Shown here piece after piece: positions 8,356 to 18,177 of a stretch of DNA of 64,000 nt. Each line of letters begins with the position of its first letter. Positions within the stretch are counted from its first letter, which is position 1. The position numbers and the translations under genes are program-made. Where the stretch lies: assembly GCF_021172045.1 (NCBI RefSeq), contig NZ_CP087164.1, positions 4,216,001 through 4,280,000 on the forward strand, written 5' to 3'. This DNA comes from Capillimicrobium parvum (GTDB lineage: Bacteria > Actinomycetota > Thermoleophilia > Solirubrobacterales > Solirubrobacteraceae). The notes below the pieces were generated by a model. That model searched no databases, had not been told where the DNA came from, and saw only the letters and a list, made by a program, of their open reading frames with translations.

Positions 8356-9669
8356 CTACGCGGGCTGCCCCGCGGCCGCGGCGACGAGCTCGGCGAGCCG
8401 CTCGCAGACCGCGTCGGCCTCCTCGGCGGTGGGCGCCTCGACCATCACGCGCACCAACGGCTCAGTGCCGCTGGGGCGCAGCAGGACGCGCCCGCGGCCC
8501 GCGAGGGCGGCGTCCTCCTCGGCCACGGCGGCCGCGACCTCGGGGGCCGCCATGGCGGCGTCCCGGTCGCCGACGCGCACGTTGACGAGCCGCTGGGGCA
8601 GCTTGTCCATGGCGGCGCGCTCGGCCAGGTCCGCGCCGGCCAGGGACTCCAGCGCGAGCAGGGCGCTCGCCACGCCGTCGCCGGACGGCACGAAGCCCAT
8701 GTCGATCAGGTGGCCGGACTGCTCGCCGCCGAGCTCCCACCCGCGCGCTCGCAGCTCCTCGAGCACGTAGCGGTCGCCCACCTTCGTCGTGGCGACCTCG
8801 ATGCCCGCCGACGCCATCGCCGCATGGAAGCCGTAGTTCGTCATCACCGTCACCGCGACGCCGGGAACGCGGCGGTGCAGGGCGGCGATGGCGAGCAGCT
8901 CGTCGCCGTCGACGACCCCGCCGGTGCGGTCGACCGCCAGCACGCGGTCGCCGTCGCCGTCGAACGCGAAGCCCGCGTCGTGGTCGCCGCCGGCCATGCG
9001 CCCGGCCAGCGCCGCGACGTGGGTCGAGCCGCAGCCGGCGTTGATGTTGCGCCCGTCGGGCTCGGCGTGCAGCGCCGTGACCGTGGCCCCGAGACGGGCG
9101 AAGATCTCGGGCGCCACGCGGTGCGTGGCGCCGTTGGCGCAGTCGAGCAGGATGCGCATGCCGGTGAGGTCGAGGCCGGCGAAGCGGGTCTCGAGCTCGC
9201 GCAGGTAGTCCTCCGGCGTGCCGTGCAGGCGGCGGACGCGCCCGATTCCCGCCGCGCCGGGCCGCGGCTCGTCGAGGGCGCGCTCGATCTCGAGCTCGTG
9301 CTCGTCGGTCAGCTTGAAGGCGTCCGGGCCGAAGAACTTGATGCCGTTGTCGGCGAACGGGTTGTGCGAGGCGCTGATGACCACCGCGAGGTCGAAGCCG
9401 TAGCGGCTCACCAGCAGCGGCGCGGCCGGGGTCGGGAGGATGCCGCCGAGCAGCGCGTCGCCGCCCGCCGCGGTGACGCCCGCGGCCAGCGCCGCCTCCA
9501 GCATGTCGCCGGACTCGCGGGTGTCGCGGATGATCAGGACCTGCGGGCGCTCGGCCGGCGACCCCGCGGTCGCGGCCCGGCCGAGGGCCAGGGCCAGCTC
9601 CGCGGTGAGGAAGGTGCCCGCCTCACCGCGGACCCCGTCCGTGCCGAACAGCTTGCCGCCGGCAGCCAA
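8356..9669 (-). CDS. glmM: phosphoglucosamine mutase
   Basis: Interconverts glucosamine-6-phosphate and glucosamine-1-phosphate. The 437 residues contain the phosphoserine loop ISASHNPFADNGIKFF (Ser at about 101), the magnesium loop FDGDGDR, the sugar loop GEQSGH and the C-terminal phosphate loop RPSGTEPLVRVM. The start is TTG at 9669, six bases after the rpsI stop, giving the family N-terminus GKLFGTDGVRG. The rplM-rpsI-glmM order is the usual actinobacterial arrangement. Confidence 0.94.
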   Translation of the reverse strand: MAAGGKLFGTDGVRGEAGTFLTAELALALGRAATAGSPAERPQVLIIRDTRESGDMLEAALAAGVTAAGGDALLGGILPTPAAPLLVSRYGFDLAVVISASHNPFADNGIKFFGPDAFKLTDEHELEIERALDEPRPGAAGIGRVRRLHGTPEDYLRELETRFAGLDLTGMRILLDCANGATHRVAPEIFARLGATVTALHAEPDGRNINAGCGSTHVAALAGRMAGGDHDAGFAFDGDGDRVLAVDRTGGVVDGDELLAIAALHRRVPGVAVTVMTNYGFHAAMASAGIEVATTKVGDRYVLEELRARGWELGGEQSGHLIDMGFVPSGDGVASALLALESLAGADLAERAAMDKLPQRLVNVRVGDRDAAMAAPEVAAAVAEEDAALAGRGRVLLRPSGTEPLVRVMVEAPTAEEADAVCERLAELVAAAAGQPA

Positions 9670-9675
9670 GCCGCG

Positions 9676-10590
9676 CTAGCGCTTGGAGAACTGCGGCCGC
9701 TTGCGGGCCTTCTTCAGGCCGGCCTTCTTGCGCTCCTTGGCGCGCGAGTCGCGCGTCAGGAAGCCGCGGCGCTTGAGCTCGCCGCGCAGGTTCGGGTCGG
9801 CCTCGAGCAGGGCGCGCGAGACACCGTGGCGCAGCGCACCGGCCTGCGCCGAGACCCCGCCGCCCGTGAGGGTCGCGACGACGTCCATGCGCTCCTCGTA
9901 GCCGACCGCGATGAGGGGCTGGCGGATGTTGGCCTGCAGCGTGGCGCGGGGGAAGAAGACGTCCAGCGGCTTGCCGTTGATCGTGTACGCGCCCGTCCCC
10001 GGCTTGAGGATGACGCGGGCGATCGCCGTCTTGCGCTTGCCGGTCGCGGTGTAGCGGGCGCTGGCGCCCAGGTCGATCGTCGCGGCGACGGGCTGATCGA
10101 GGTCCTCGGCCTCCGCCTCGGCGGCGGCGGCTTCCGCCTCGGCCTCGGCCTCGGCCTCGGCGCGGGCGAGCGGGTCCATGCCCTCCGGGACGATGTCCGG
10201 CTGGAGGTCCATGCCGGGGATGGCGGGCTTGACGCGCGGGGCGGCGGGCTCGTCGTCCTCGTCGTCGCCGTCCTCCGCGGCGGCCTCGGGTGCCGGCGCG
10301 GCGGGGGCGTCGACCTCCGCGGCGGCGGGCACGGGCGTCGCGGCGGGCGCGCCAGCCTCGGGCTCGCCGGCGGCGACGGGCTGGGCGGGGGCGTCGGCCT
10401 CCGCGGCGGCGGGAGCGGGCGCCTCCTCGGCGGCCTCGGGCTCCGGAGCGACCTCGGCCTCGGGCGCGGCGTCCTCGACCGCAGCGGCGGCGGCCTCCGT
10501 GGCCTCGTCGGCGGGGACGTCGGCGCCGGTGGCCTCTGGCTGCTCCTGGGGCTCGGTCTGCTCGTCCTTCGGGGTGGCGTCGTCGGCCAT
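9676..10590 (-). CDS. rpsI: 30S ribosomal protein S9 with long acidic N-terminal extension
   Basis: The last 125 or so residues are a normal S9: [14 protein letters not shown] to the C-terminal RKRPQFSKR tail that reaches the ribosomal P site. Ahead of it are about 179 residues rich in Ala, Pro and Glu, including runs of Ala-Glu repeats and an EDGDDEDDE patch, predicted disordered and strongly acidic. Typical bacterial S9 has about 130 residues and actinobacterial forms carry only a few tens extra. The ATG at 10590 starts two bases after the rplM stop, which supports the long form; a later internal start cannot be excluded. Confidence 0.9.
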   Translation of the reverse strand: MADDATPKDEQTEPQEQPEATGADVPADEATEAAAAAVEDAAPEAEVAPEPEAAEEAPAPAAAEADAPAQPVAAGEPEAGAPAATPVPAAAEVDAPAAPAPEAAAEDGDDEDDEPAAPRVKPAIPGMDLQPDIVPEGMDPLARAEAEAEAEAEAAAAEAEAEDLDQPVAATIDLGASARYTATGKRKTAIARVILKPGTGAYTINGKPLDVFFPRATLQANIRQPLIAVGYEERMDVVATLTGGGVSAQAGALRHGVSRALLEADPNLRGELKRRGFLTRDSRAKERKKAGLKKARKRPQFSKR

Positions 10591-10592
10591 GC

Positions 10593-11027
10593 CTACGAAA
10601 TCTCCATCGGTTGCGGCTTCTGGGCGGCGTGCGGATGTTCCGGGCCGGCGTAGATCTTGAGCTTCGTCAGCTGCTTGCGCGCCATGCGGTTGCGCGGCAG
10701 CATCCCCTTGACGGCGAGGCGGATGACCTCCTCGGGGCGCCGGGTGATCATCTCCTCGAACGTGCGGCTCTTCAGCCCGCCCGGATAGCCGGAGTGGCGG
10801 TAGTAGCGCTTCTCGCTGCGCTTGTTGCCGGTCACCTGGATCTTCTCCGCGTTGACCACCACGACGAAGTCGCCGGTGTCGCAGTGCGGCGTGTACTCCG
10901 GCTTGCGCTTGCCGCGGAGTGCGTCCGCGATCTGCGTGGCGAGGCGGCCCAGGGTCTGGCCGTTGGCGTCGACGACGAGCCAATTGCGCTCGGCGGTCGC
11001 GGGTGTGGCAACGAAGGTCTTGGTCAT
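10593..11027 (-). CDS. rplM: 50S ribosomal protein L13
   Basis: The 144 residues match L13 throughout: [19 protein letters not shown] at the start, [28 protein letters not shown] and the [23 protein letters not shown] segment, with a short C-terminal tail ending [13 protein letters not shown]13 binds 23S rRNA early in 50S assembly. It is the first gene of the rplM-rpsI-glmM operon. A possible -10 (TATCCT on the minus strand, 11066-11071) lies about 40 bases upstream, without a clear -35. Confidence 0.95.
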   Translation of the reverse strand: MTKTFVATPATAERNWLVVDANGQTLGRLATQIADALRGKRKPEYTPHCDTGDFVVVVNAEKIQVTGNKRSEKRYYRHSGYPGGLKSRTFEEMITRRPEEVIRLAVKGMLPRNRMARKQLTKLKIYAGPEHPHAAQKPQPMEIS

Positions 11028-11421
11028 GGCAGCGAGATGGCCGCGACACGGCGCGGCCCGAGGAGAGGATAGGGAATCGGGGATTCAGCGTCCGTGTCGG
11101 CCCACAGACGGTACCGCCCCGGCGTTCCAGCGCCGCGAATGGCGGCCGCGGACCGGCGAAGGGTCTTCGTCAGCGCGCTGCCGGGCGTCCTGTGGGTGCT
11201 GGGGATTGACCGCGCCGGCGTTCGCCCTGGCGTTCCTCCGCCCGCGCCGGCGGACGAGGAGGCGCCGGGCGAGACCGCCGGGACGCCGCCGGGCGAGACC
11301 GCCGGGACGCCGCCGGGCGAGACCGACGGAACGCCGCCGGCCGAGACCGCCGGAACGCCGCCGGCTGAGGCGGTCGCGGCCCAGCGTGCTGCGCACGCGG
11401 CGGGCCCCACGCCGGCCGCGG
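11028..11421. other. 394-bp gap between guaA and rplM
   Basis: The leader and promoter of rplM should lie at its left end. The rest is dominated by a 24-bp tandem repeat. A plus-strand frame from ATG 11139 (or 11094) to 11459 stays open and would encode a protein with Glu-Thr-Ala-Gly-Thr-Pro-Pro-Gly repeats. It runs antisense into the end of guaA and has no ribosome site or recognisable domain, so I do not call it a gene. Confidence 0.5.
11271..11366. repeat. four tandem 24-bp repeats
   Basis: Copies at 11271-11294, 11295-11318, 11319-11342 and 11343-11366. Copies 1 and 2 are identical; copies 3 and 4 differ at a few bases. The unit length is a multiple of three, so the open plus-strand frame is kept and would read ETAGTPPG-like octapeptides. 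The changes between copies include both synonymous and non-synonymous ones. Confidence 0.85.
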
Positions 11422-13056
11422 TCACTCCCACTCGATCGTGCCGGGCGGCTTGCTCGTGATGTCGAGCACGACCCGGTTGACCTCGCGCAGCTCGTTGATC
11501 ATGCGCGAGGCGATCTGCTCGAGGAGGTCGTACGGCAGGCGCGCCCAGTCGGCGGTCATCGCGTCGTCGCTCGTCACCGCGCGGATGACGACGACGTAGC
11601 CGTAGGTGCGCTCGTCGCCCTGCACGCCGACCGTCCGCACGTCGGGCAGCACGCAGAACGACTGCCAGAGCTCGCGGTAGAGGCCGGCCTGGCGGATCTC
11701 GTCCTGGAGGATCGCGTCGGCGTCGCGCAGGACGTCGAGGCGCTCCTTCGTCGCCTCGCCGCCGACGACGCGGATCGCGAGGCCCGGGCCCGGGAACGGC
11801 TGGCGCCACACGAGGCGCTCCGGCAGGCCGAGCTCCGCGCCGACCGCGCGAACCTCGTCCTTGAACAGCGCCCGCAGCGGCTCGACGAGCTCGAACTCGA
11901 GGTCCTCGGGCAGGCCGCCGACGTTGTGGTGGGACTTGATCGTCGCCGCGCCGGTGCCGCCGCCGGACTCGATGACGTCGGAGTACAGGGTTCCCTGCAC
12001 GAGGAACTTGGCGCCGGAGAGCTTCGCCGCCTCCTCCTCGAAGACCCGGATGAACTCGGCGCCGATCACCTTGCGCTTGGCCTCCGGCTCGGTGACGCCC
12101 TTCAGCTTCGCGAGGAAGCGCTCTTCGGCGTCCACGGCGACGAGCGGGACCTTGAAGTGGTCGCGGAAGGCGGAGATGACCTGCTCGCCCTCGTTCTTGC
12201 GCATCAGCCCGTGGTCGACGAACACGCACGTGAGCTGGTCGCCGACCGCCCGGTGGACGAGCAGCGCGGCGACCGACGAGTCCACCCCGCCGGACAGGCC
12301 GCAGATGACCCGGCCGTCGCCGACCTGCGCGCGGATGCGCTCGATCTGCTCCTCGACGATGCTGGCCGCGCTCCAAGAGCGGTCCAGGCCGCAGATGTCC
12401 TCGAGGAACGTCGTGAGCACGTGCTGGCCGTACGGCGTGTGCACGACCTCGGGGTGAAACTGGATGCCGTAGATGTCGCGCTCCTGCGACTCGATCGCCG
12501 CAACGGGCGATGCCGTCGACGACGCGAGCGCCGTGAACCCCGGCGGCGCCGAGAAGACGGTGTCGCGGTGCGACATCCAGCAGGTCTGCTCGGCCGGCGT
12601 GCCGGCGAGCAGGCGGCCCGGCTCGAGCACCGTGAGGTCCGAGCGGCCGAACTCGCCGACCTCGGCGCCCTCCACCCGGCCGCCGAGCTCACGCGCGATG
12701 AGCTGCATGCCGTAGCAGATGCCCAGCACCGGGATCCCGAGTTCGAGCAGCTCGGGGTCCAGCCGCGGCGCCCCCTCGGCATATACCGAGGCCGGGCCGC
12801 CCGACAGGATCAGGCCCTTCGGCTTGCGCCGCCGGACCTCCTCGACGCCGACGTGATGCGGCAGCAGCTCCGAGTACACGCCGCACTCGCGCACGCGGCG
12901 CGCGATCAGCTGCGAGTACTGGCCGCCGAAGTCGAGTACGACCACCTCGTCGACGGCGCTCGGCGCCTCGACGTCCACCGCCGACTCCTCGACGAACTCG
13001 GTCGCGGCCGTGGAGTCGGTGACGAGGTGGTCGGAGCTCGCGTGGGGTCCGCTCAC
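11422..13056 (-). CDS. guaA: GMP synthase (glutamine-hydrolysing)
   Basis: Converts XMP to GMP. The N-terminal class I glutamine amidotransferase has [19 protein letters not shown], the nucleophile in GICYGMQL and a FHPEV histidine-glutamate pair. The ATP-pyrophosphatase loop LSGGVDSSV follows, then the dimerisation domain with [12 protein letters not shown] and the ending KPPGTIEWE. From the GTG at 13056 the product has 544 residues; another GTG at 13113 would add 19. Neither has a good ribosome site, so the start is open. guaB3 is upstream on the same strand. Confidence 0.94.
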   Translation of the reverse strand: MSGPHASSDHLVTDSTAATEFVEESAVDVEAPSAVDEVVVLDFGGQYSQLIARRVRECGVYSELLPHHVGVEEVRRRKPKGLILSGGPASVYAEGAPRLDPELLELGIPVLGICYGMQLIARELGGRVEGAEVGEFGRSDLTVLEPGRLLAGTPAEQTCWMSHRDTVFSAPPGFTALASSTASPVAAIESQERDIYGIQFHPEVVHTPYGQHVLTTFLEDICGLDRSWSAASIVEEQIERIRAQVGDGRVICGLSGGVDSSVAALLVHRAVGDQLTCVFVDHGLMRKNEGEQVISAFRDHFKVPLVAVDAEERFLAKLKGVTEPEAKRKVIGAEFIRVFEEEAAKLSGAKFLVQGTLYSDVIESGGGTGAATIKSHHNVGGLPEDLEFELVEPLRALFKDEVRAVGAELGLPERLVWRQPFPGPGLAIRVVGGEATKERLDVLRDADAILQDEIRQAGLYRELWQSFCVLPDVRTVGVQGDERTYGYVVVIRAVTSDDAMTADWARLPYDLLEQIASRMINELREVNRVVLDITSKPPGTIEWE

Positions 13057-13165
13057 GATGGGCTGCCCCGCAGGGGTGCGGCGTCGGGGTGTGAGGACCC
13101 GCAGGGTCCCCACGACGACATCGCGGCGACGGTCGCCACGTCAGCGAGTGGACACCCGCAGGGCG

Positions 13166-14407
13166 TCACGCCTCCTGGAGGACCTTGTCCGCCGCGACGC
13201 CGTTGTCGTCGGTCGGGCCGTGGGCGGCCACCGCGGCCCCGCGGGCGCCCATCCCGATCTGCTGCGCGGTCTGCAGCGCCTTGCCCTCCGTCTGGAGCGC
13301 CGGGGCGATCATCAGCTCGGCCCGGTTGAACTCGGCGATGTCGCGATAGCCCGTCGTGGCCATCGACGTGCGCAGCGCGCCCATGAGGTTGAACGTGCCG
13401 TCGTTCTCGTGGGCGGGCCCGGTCAGGATCGACTCGAGCGAGCCGTTCTGCGTCGTCTGCACGCGCGCGCCGCGCGGGAGGGACGGGTGGAACGTCGCCA
13501 TGCCCCAGTGGTAGCCGTGACCGGGCGCCTCGAAGGCGCGGGCCAGCGGCGAGCCGATCATCACGGCGTCCGCGCCGCAGGCGATGGCCTTGGCCACGTC
13601 GCCGCCGGTGCGCATGCCGCCGTCGGCGATGACCTGGCAGTACTCGCCCGTCTCGAGCATGTGCTGCGAGCGGGCCGCGGCGACGTCGGCGATGGCGGTC
13701 GCCTGCGGGACGCCGATGCCCAGCACGCCGCGCGTGGTGCACGCCGCACCGGGGCCGACGCCGACCAGCACGCCGGCGGCGCCGGTGCGCATGAGGTGCA
13801 GGCCCGTGTGGTAGCTGGCACAGCCGCCGACGACGACGGGCACCGGGACCTCGCGGCAGAACTCCTTGAGGTTCAGCGGCGGGCGCGACTCGTCGAGCGA
13901 CACGTGCTCGGCCGAGACGACCGTGCCCTGCACGACGAGGATGTCCAGGCCGGCGTCGAGGGCGAGCTCGTAGTACTCGCGCACGCGCTGCGGCGTCAGC
14001 GACGCGGCCACCACGACGCCCTGGTCCTTGATCTCGCGGATCCGCCGGGCCATGAGCTCAGGCTGCAGCGGCGACTGGTAGATCGCCTGCATCTCCCGCG
14101 TGGCGACGTCCTTCGGCAGCGACGCGATCCGCTCGAGCTCCTCGTCGGCGTTCTCGTAGCGGGCCCAGATGCCCTCGAGGTTCAGAACGGCCAGACCGCC
14201 GAGCTTGCCGATGATGCCGGCGGTGCGGGGCGAGACGACCCCGTCCATGGCCGACGCGAGCAGCGGCAGCTCGAAGCGGTAGTCACCGAGCTTCCACGTG
14301 ATGTCGACGTCATCGGGATCGCGCGTGCGACGCGAAGGAACGATGGCGATATCGTCGAATCCGTAGGCGCGGCGGGCTTTCTTCCCGCGGCCGATCTCTA
14401 CTTCCAT
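13166..14407 (-). CDS. guaB3: GuaB3-type IMP dehydrogenase-like protein
   Basis: 413 residues with the IMPDH/GMPR TIM-barrel pattern: [18 protein letters not shown] at the N-terminus, [12 protein letters not shown] with the active-site loop cysteine, and [28 protein letters not shown]. There is no CBS insertion, unlike classical GuaB, and the length fits the GuaB3 subfamily of actinobacteria and cyanobacteria. Biochemical function in actinobacteria is less settled than that of GuaB; cyanobacterial members are reported to have IMP dehydrogenase activity. Being next to guaA supports a role in GMP synthesis. Confidence 0.85.
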   Translation of the reverse strand: MEVEIGRGKKARRAYGFDDIAIVPSRRTRDPDDVDITWKLGDYRFELPLLASAMDGVVSPRTAGIIGKLGGLAVLNLEGIWARYENADEELERIASLPKDVATREMQAIYQSPLQPELMARRIREIKDQGVVVAASLTPQRVREYYELALDAGLDILVVQGTVVSAEHVSLDESRPPLNLKEFCREVPVPVVVGGCASYHTGLHLMRTGAAGVLVGVGPGAACTTRGVLGIGVPQATAIADVAAARSQHMLETGEYCQVIADGGMRTGGDVAKAIACGADAVMIGSPLARAFEAPGHGYHWGMATFHPSLPRGARVQTTQNGSLESILTGPAHENDGTFNLMGALRTSMATTGYRDIAEFNRAELMIAPALQTEGKALQTAQQIGMGARGAAVAAHGPTDDNGVAADKVLQEA

Positions 14408-14509
14408 TGGGCGATCCTAAGGTTCGGTGCGGACGGGACGGCGGCCCCATCGACATTAGCAACGCCCCCGTCCGTAGCCGTCGAGCCGAGCCGCTCCGGC
14501 GACTGCCGG

Positions 14510-15469
14510 TCAGCCCACTTCCGCCGTCGACGGCAGCGACTCGACCTCGATCTCGGCGGTCAGCCGCTCGACCTCGCGCAGGTCGATGACGCCGGCGCCC
14601 AGGCGTTGCACGGAGTCGACGCCGCACGCGACGCCGAAGCGCAGGCACTCCTCGAGCGGCTTGCCGCTGTAGCGGGCGGCCACGTAGCCGGCGATGAACG
14701 CGTCGCCGGAGCCCACGGTCGCGACCGGCTCGCGCGGCTCCACGTGGACGCGGAGCATCTTCAGGCCGGTCTCGGTCGGCAGCGCCGCGAAGCACCCGTC
14801 CTCGACCGTCATGATCGCCTCCTTGGCGCCGAGCTCGATCATCTCGCGCACGGCGATGACGCGATCCTCGTCGTCGTTGAACTCGTGCCCGACGAGCTCC
14901 TCGGCCTCCAGGACGTTCGGCGAGACGACGGTCGGCTCGGCGCGTACGCCGAGGCGCAGCGGCTCGCCGTCGGTGTCGACGACGGTGGTCAGGCCCATCT
15001 TGCGCAGGTCGCGGATGAGCGAGGCGTAGACGTCGGCCTCCACGCCGGGCGGCAGGGAGCCGGCGAAGACGACCACCTCGGCGCCGCGCGCGAGGTACAG
15101 GAGCTTGTCGTGGAACAGCTCGAGCTCGCGGCTGGTGATCGCGCCGCCGCGCTCGTTGACCTCGGTCTGCTCGCCCGTCGTCGGGTCGACCACGGACAGG
15201 TTCGTGCGCGACTCCGCGCGGATGCGGACGAAGTCGGTGAGGATCGCCTCGTCGGTCAGCTGCTCGACGATCCGCGTCCCGGTCGACCCGCCGGCGAACC
15301 CGGTCGCGATGACGGGCTGGCCCAGCGTCTTGAGCGTGCGGGCGATGTTGACCCCCTTGCCGCCCGCCATCGTCGTGGTCTCGACCGTGCGGTGCCGGCG
15401 GCCGGGGCGGAAGTTCGGAACCGAGAGGGTCCGGTCGATCGCCGCGTTGAGGGTGACGGTGATGATCAT
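14510..15469 (-). CDS. PfkB-family sugar kinase (1-phosphofructokinase-like)
   Basis: 319 residues of the ribokinase fold. MIITVTLNAAIDRTLSV at the N-terminus and AGGKGVNIARTLKTLG mark the FruK/LacC/PfkB branch; VVFAGSLPPGV and the C-terminal GSGDAFIAGYVA, with the catalytic aspartate, complete the signature. It phosphorylates a phosphosugar, most likely fructose-1-phosphate, fructose-6-phosphate or tagatose-6-phosphate. No PTS genes are nearby to decide the substrate. The ATG at 15469 overlaps the carboxypeptidase stop as ATGA. Confidence 0.85.
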   Translation of the reverse strand: MIITVTLNAAIDRTLSVPNFRPGRRHRTVETTTMAGGKGVNIARTLKTLGQPVIATGFAGGSTGTRIVEQLTDEAILTDFVRIRAESRTNLSVVDPTTGEQTEVNERGGAITSRELELFHDKLLYLARGAEVVVFAGSLPPGVEADVYASLIRDLRKMGLTTVVDTDGEPLRLGVRAEPTVVSPNVLEAEELVGHEFNDDEDRVIAVREMIELGAKEAIMTVEDGCFAALPTETGLKMLRVHVEPREPVATVGSGDAFIAGYVAARYSGKPLEECLRFGVACGVDSVQRLGAGVIDLREVERLTAEIEVESLPSTAEVG

Positions 15470-16713
15470 GCGGTCTCGGTGTCTCCCCGCCTCCGAGCTC
15501 TCGTCTGGCGCCGCCGAACCTGTCGCCGGCGCCGGAACACGACCAGCAGGCTACACGCCGCGAGCAGCGCAAGGACCAGAATCAGGACCCACGGGACCGG
15601 CAGCGCCGAGTCGACCTTGTCGGTGAAGGACGCCGCCGTGACGGCCGTGGCGGTGACGAGCGGCACCCGGGCGAGCTCGCGGCCGCGCCGCGAGACGACG
15701 ATGGTCCCCATCCGCCGGCCGGCGGGCACCGATCCTGAGATCTCCGCGGGCGCCCCGACGACGCGGACCTCGAGCTTCTCCCCCTTGCGCGCCACCGCGC
15801 GCACGCGCCGGGCGGCGACGAGCCGCGTGCGCTGGTCGCGGAACGCCAGCTTGGGCCGGGCGAGCACCTGACCCTTGCGCAGGGCCGTCGTCCGGCGGTA
15901 ACGCGCCAGCCCCCACTTCAGAAGCGCGAGCGAGTCAGCGTCGCGCGCCGCCTCGCTCGGGTCGCCGAGCACCGCCGAGACGAGCCGCACGCCCTTGTTC
16001 GACGCCGCGCCGACGAGCACGTAGCCGGCCTGCATCGTGTGGCCGGTCTTCACCCCGTGGACCCACTTCGCCTCGCGCAGGAGCGTGTTGCGGTTGACGA
16101 TCGTGCGCTTGTGCCCGTCGATCTCCACGGTCGCCGCCTGGCGGTCGACGGTTCTGGCGAAGAACGGGTTGCGCATCAGGACGAGCGCGAGCTTGGCCAG
16201 GTCCATGGCGCTCGAGTAGTTGCCGGGATCGTCGAGGCCGACCGGGTTGGCGTAGTGCGTGTTGCTCAGGCCGATCTCGCGCGCGCGCCGGTTCATCATC
16301 CGCACGAACGCCCGGCGCGAGCCCCCGACGCGGACCGCGAGCGTCGTGGCGGCGTCGTTGCCCGAGGCGAGCAGCAGGCCGCGGACGAGGTCGCGGATCG
16401 TGACCCGGTCGCCGGCCTGCAGACCCATGAGCGACTCCGCCGGCAGGGCGTTGTAGCGCACGGCGGTGACCTCGTCGTCGAGGTCGGCCTGCTCGAGGGT
16501 GACGAGCGCGGTCATGAGCTTCGTGGTGGAGGCGATGGGGCGCCGCTCGTTCGCCGAGCGGCGCAGGACCACGTCCTCGGTGTCCGGCTGGACGAGGACG
16601 GCGGCCGGAGCCTGCAGCGACGGCGCCGCGGCGCTCTTGGCGGCGAGCGCCGGAGAGCAGGCCGCCAGGGCGACGAGCCCTGCGGCCACGAAGGCCAGCA
16701 GGAGCCGGATCAC
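15466..16713 (-). CDS. D-alanyl-D-alanine carboxypeptidase (S11, PBP5-like)
   Basis: Trims the terminal D-Ala of peptidoglycan stem peptides outside the membrane. The 415-residue protein has a signal peptide (about 1-25), then the three penicillin-binding motifs in order: STTKLM (SxxK), SGN and KTG in GVKTGHT. A beta-rich domain and a C-terminal transmembrane helix (about 375-397) ending in an Arg-rich tail follow. The GTG at 16713 overlaps the stop of the LysM gene as GTGA, so LysM protein, carboxypeptidase and kinase are coupled. Confidence 0.92.
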   Translation of the reverse strand: MIRLLLAFVAAGLVALAACSPALAAKSAAAPSLQAPAAVLVQPDTEDVVLRRSANERRPIASTTKLMTALVTLEQADLDDEVTAVRYNALPAESLMGLQAGDRVTIRDLVRGLLLASGNDAATTLAVRVGGSRRAFVRMMNRRAREIGLSNTHYANPVGLDDPGNYSSAMDLAKLALVLMRNPFFARTVDRQAATVEIDGHKRTIVNRNTLLREAKWVHGVKTGHTMQAGYVLVGAASNKGVRLVSAVLGDPSEAARDADSLALLKWGLARYRRTTALRKGQVLARPKLAFRDQRTRLVAARRVRAVARKGEKLEVRVVGAPAEISGSVPAGRRMGTIVVSRRGRELARVPLVTATAVTAASFTDKVDSALPVPWVLILVLALLAACSLLVVFRRRRQVRRRQTRARRRGDTETA

Positions 16714-17072
16714 GGGTTCTTGCTGGTCTCGGCGTCCGGGACCAGCTTGAGGCGCTGGCCGACCTGCAGCGACTGCGGATCGAGTTCCGGGTTGAGCTCC
16801 TGCAGGCGCTCGACCGAGACGTCGGTCTTCTCGCTGACGGTCGACAGGATGTCGCCCTGCTTGACGATGTAGACCTTGCGCACGCGGTGCTTCTTCGAGC
16901 CGCGCTTGGACTTGCCGGTCGTGGTGCTCGGGCTCGTGGCGGCCGGCAACGTGCTCGTCGAGCCGCCGCCGGTCGTGTTGTCCCGATACTGCTGGTAGAT
17001 GAGGTAACCCGCCACCACGACGGCGACGATGGCGAGCGGCGCGAGGATGCGCGCGGCGTAGCGTCGGGCCAT
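16710..17072 (-). CDS. membrane-anchored LysM-domain protein
   Basis: 120 residues: an N-terminal transmembrane helix (about 9-26, LAPLAIVAVVVAGYLIY), a Ser/Thr-rich linker, a basic patch (KSKRGSKKHRVRK), then one LysM module (about 66-112, VYIVKQGDILSTVSEKTDVS ... LQVGQRLKLV) that should bind peptidoglycan glycan. Its stop overlaps the GTG of the D,D-carboxypeptidase, so it may position that enzyme or share its regulation; the link is an inference from the overlap. Confidence 0.85.
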   Translation of the reverse strand: MARRYAARILAPLAIVAVVVAGYLIYQQYRDNTTGGGSTSTLPAATSPSTTTGKSKRGSKKHRVRKVYIVKQGDILSTVSEKTDVSVERLQELNPELDPQSLQVGQRLKLVPDAETSKNP

Positions 17073-17201
17073 GGGCGCGGAAGCATAGCCGGGGCCTTGC
17101 GGGCGGATCGCCTGTGGTGGCGATCTTCCACGAGACCGGGCCGGCCGCCGTGGTCGCCGTCGAGGCGCGGCTGCCCGCCGCGCGTGCCGCCGGGCGCGCG
17201 G

Positions 17202-18149
17202 TCACGGCCCCTGGAGTGCCCAGGCGGCGGCGCGCAGGCGCTCGGCTTCCGCCGCGGCAGCGGAGGCGGGATCGCCCCCCGAGCTCTCGTGCGCCCGCGC
17301 GATCGAGCGCGAGGCGGTCACGAGCCCGCCGGCCGGTCCGGGCGCGAAGGCGGGCGCGAGGTCCTCGACGCGGCCGCCCTGGGCGCCGATGCCCGGCAGG
17401 AGGAACGGCGTCCGCGGCATCAGCTCGCGGGCGCGGGCGAGATGCTCGGGCGCCGTGGCGCCCATGACCGCGCCGACCGCCGAGAGCGGCCCGCCGCCGC
17501 CGTCGAGGTCGTCGCCGAGGCGTGCGACGAGCTTCGCGACCCGCTCCCACAGCGCGCCGCCGGCCGCCATCTCGGCGTCCTCGACGTCCGCGGCGCCCGG
17601 GTTCGAGGTGCGCACGAGGACGAAGAGGCCGGCGCCGGCCTCCCGTGCGGCGGCCGCGAACGGGTCGAGCGCGTCGCGGCCGAGGTAGGGGTTGACGGTC
17701 ACCGCGTCGGCGCCGAGCGGGTCCACGCGCCCCCAGGGCGTGTCGAGGCCCGTCAGCAGGCCCTGCGCGTAGGCGGCGGCCGTGACGTCGATGTCCCCGC
17801 GCTTGGCGTCGGCGAGGACGAGGAGGCCGGCGGCCCGCGCATGGGCCGCGACGCCGGCGAGCGCCGTCCAGCCGGGCGGCCCGAGGCGCTCGAAGCAGGC
17901 GACCTGCGGCTTGACCGCGACGCAGGCGGGGCCGGCGGCGTCGATCAGCAGCGCGCAGTGCGCGGCGACGGCGGCCGCGGCGCGCTCGGCCGGCGAGCCG
18001 CCCGGCTGGTCGGCGCGCGCCGCAGCGGGCCACAGCCGTGCGGGATCGGGATCGAGCCCGAGCACGATCTGCGACTCGCGCGAGGCGACGCACGAGGCCA
18101 GCCGGCCGGCGAAGCCGGTCCCGGCTGCCCGCGTGTCGCCCTGAGACAC
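17202..18149 (-). CDS. pyrF: orotidine 5'-phosphate decarboxylase, type 2
   Basis: Last step of UMP synthesis. The 315-residue frame shows the type 2 (mycobacterial) pattern: IVLGLDPDPARL near residue 25, VKPQVACFE, the catalytic LADAKRGDID with its Lys and Asp residues, VNPYLGRDALDPF, LVRTSNPGA and PGIGAQGG near the end. The GTG at 18149 is the best start because the frame upstream is Arg/Ser-rich without homology; its ribosome site is weak. The gene lies 28 bases after hup and is probably cotranscribed with it. Confidence 0.88.
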   Translation of the reverse strand: MSQGDTRAAGTGFAGRLASCVASRESQIVLGLDPDPARLWPAAARADQPGGSPAERAAAAVAAHCALLIDAAGPACVAVKPQVACFERLGPPGWTALAGVAAHARAAGLLVLADAKRGDIDVTAAAYAQGLLTGLDTPWGRVDPLGADAVTVNPYLGRDALDPFAAAAREAGAGLFVLVRTSNPGAADVEDAEMAAGGALWERVAKLVARLGDDLDGGGGPLSAVGAVMGATAPEHLARARELMPRTPFLLPGIGAQGGRVEDLAPAFAPGPAGGLVTASRSIARAHESSGGDPASAAAAEAERLRAAAWALQGP

Positions 18150-18177
18150 CAGAATGATCCCTGGCGCTCCCGTACGG

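Noticed and set aside
11094-11459. plus-strand repeat protein gene upstream of rplM
   Set aside because: No ribosome site, no domain, and the frame runs antisense into guaA; kept only as a repeat observation.
13057-13113. longer GuaA start at GTG 13113
   Set aside because: It adds residues without homology and lacks a ribosome site; GTG 13056 is preferred, though not proven.
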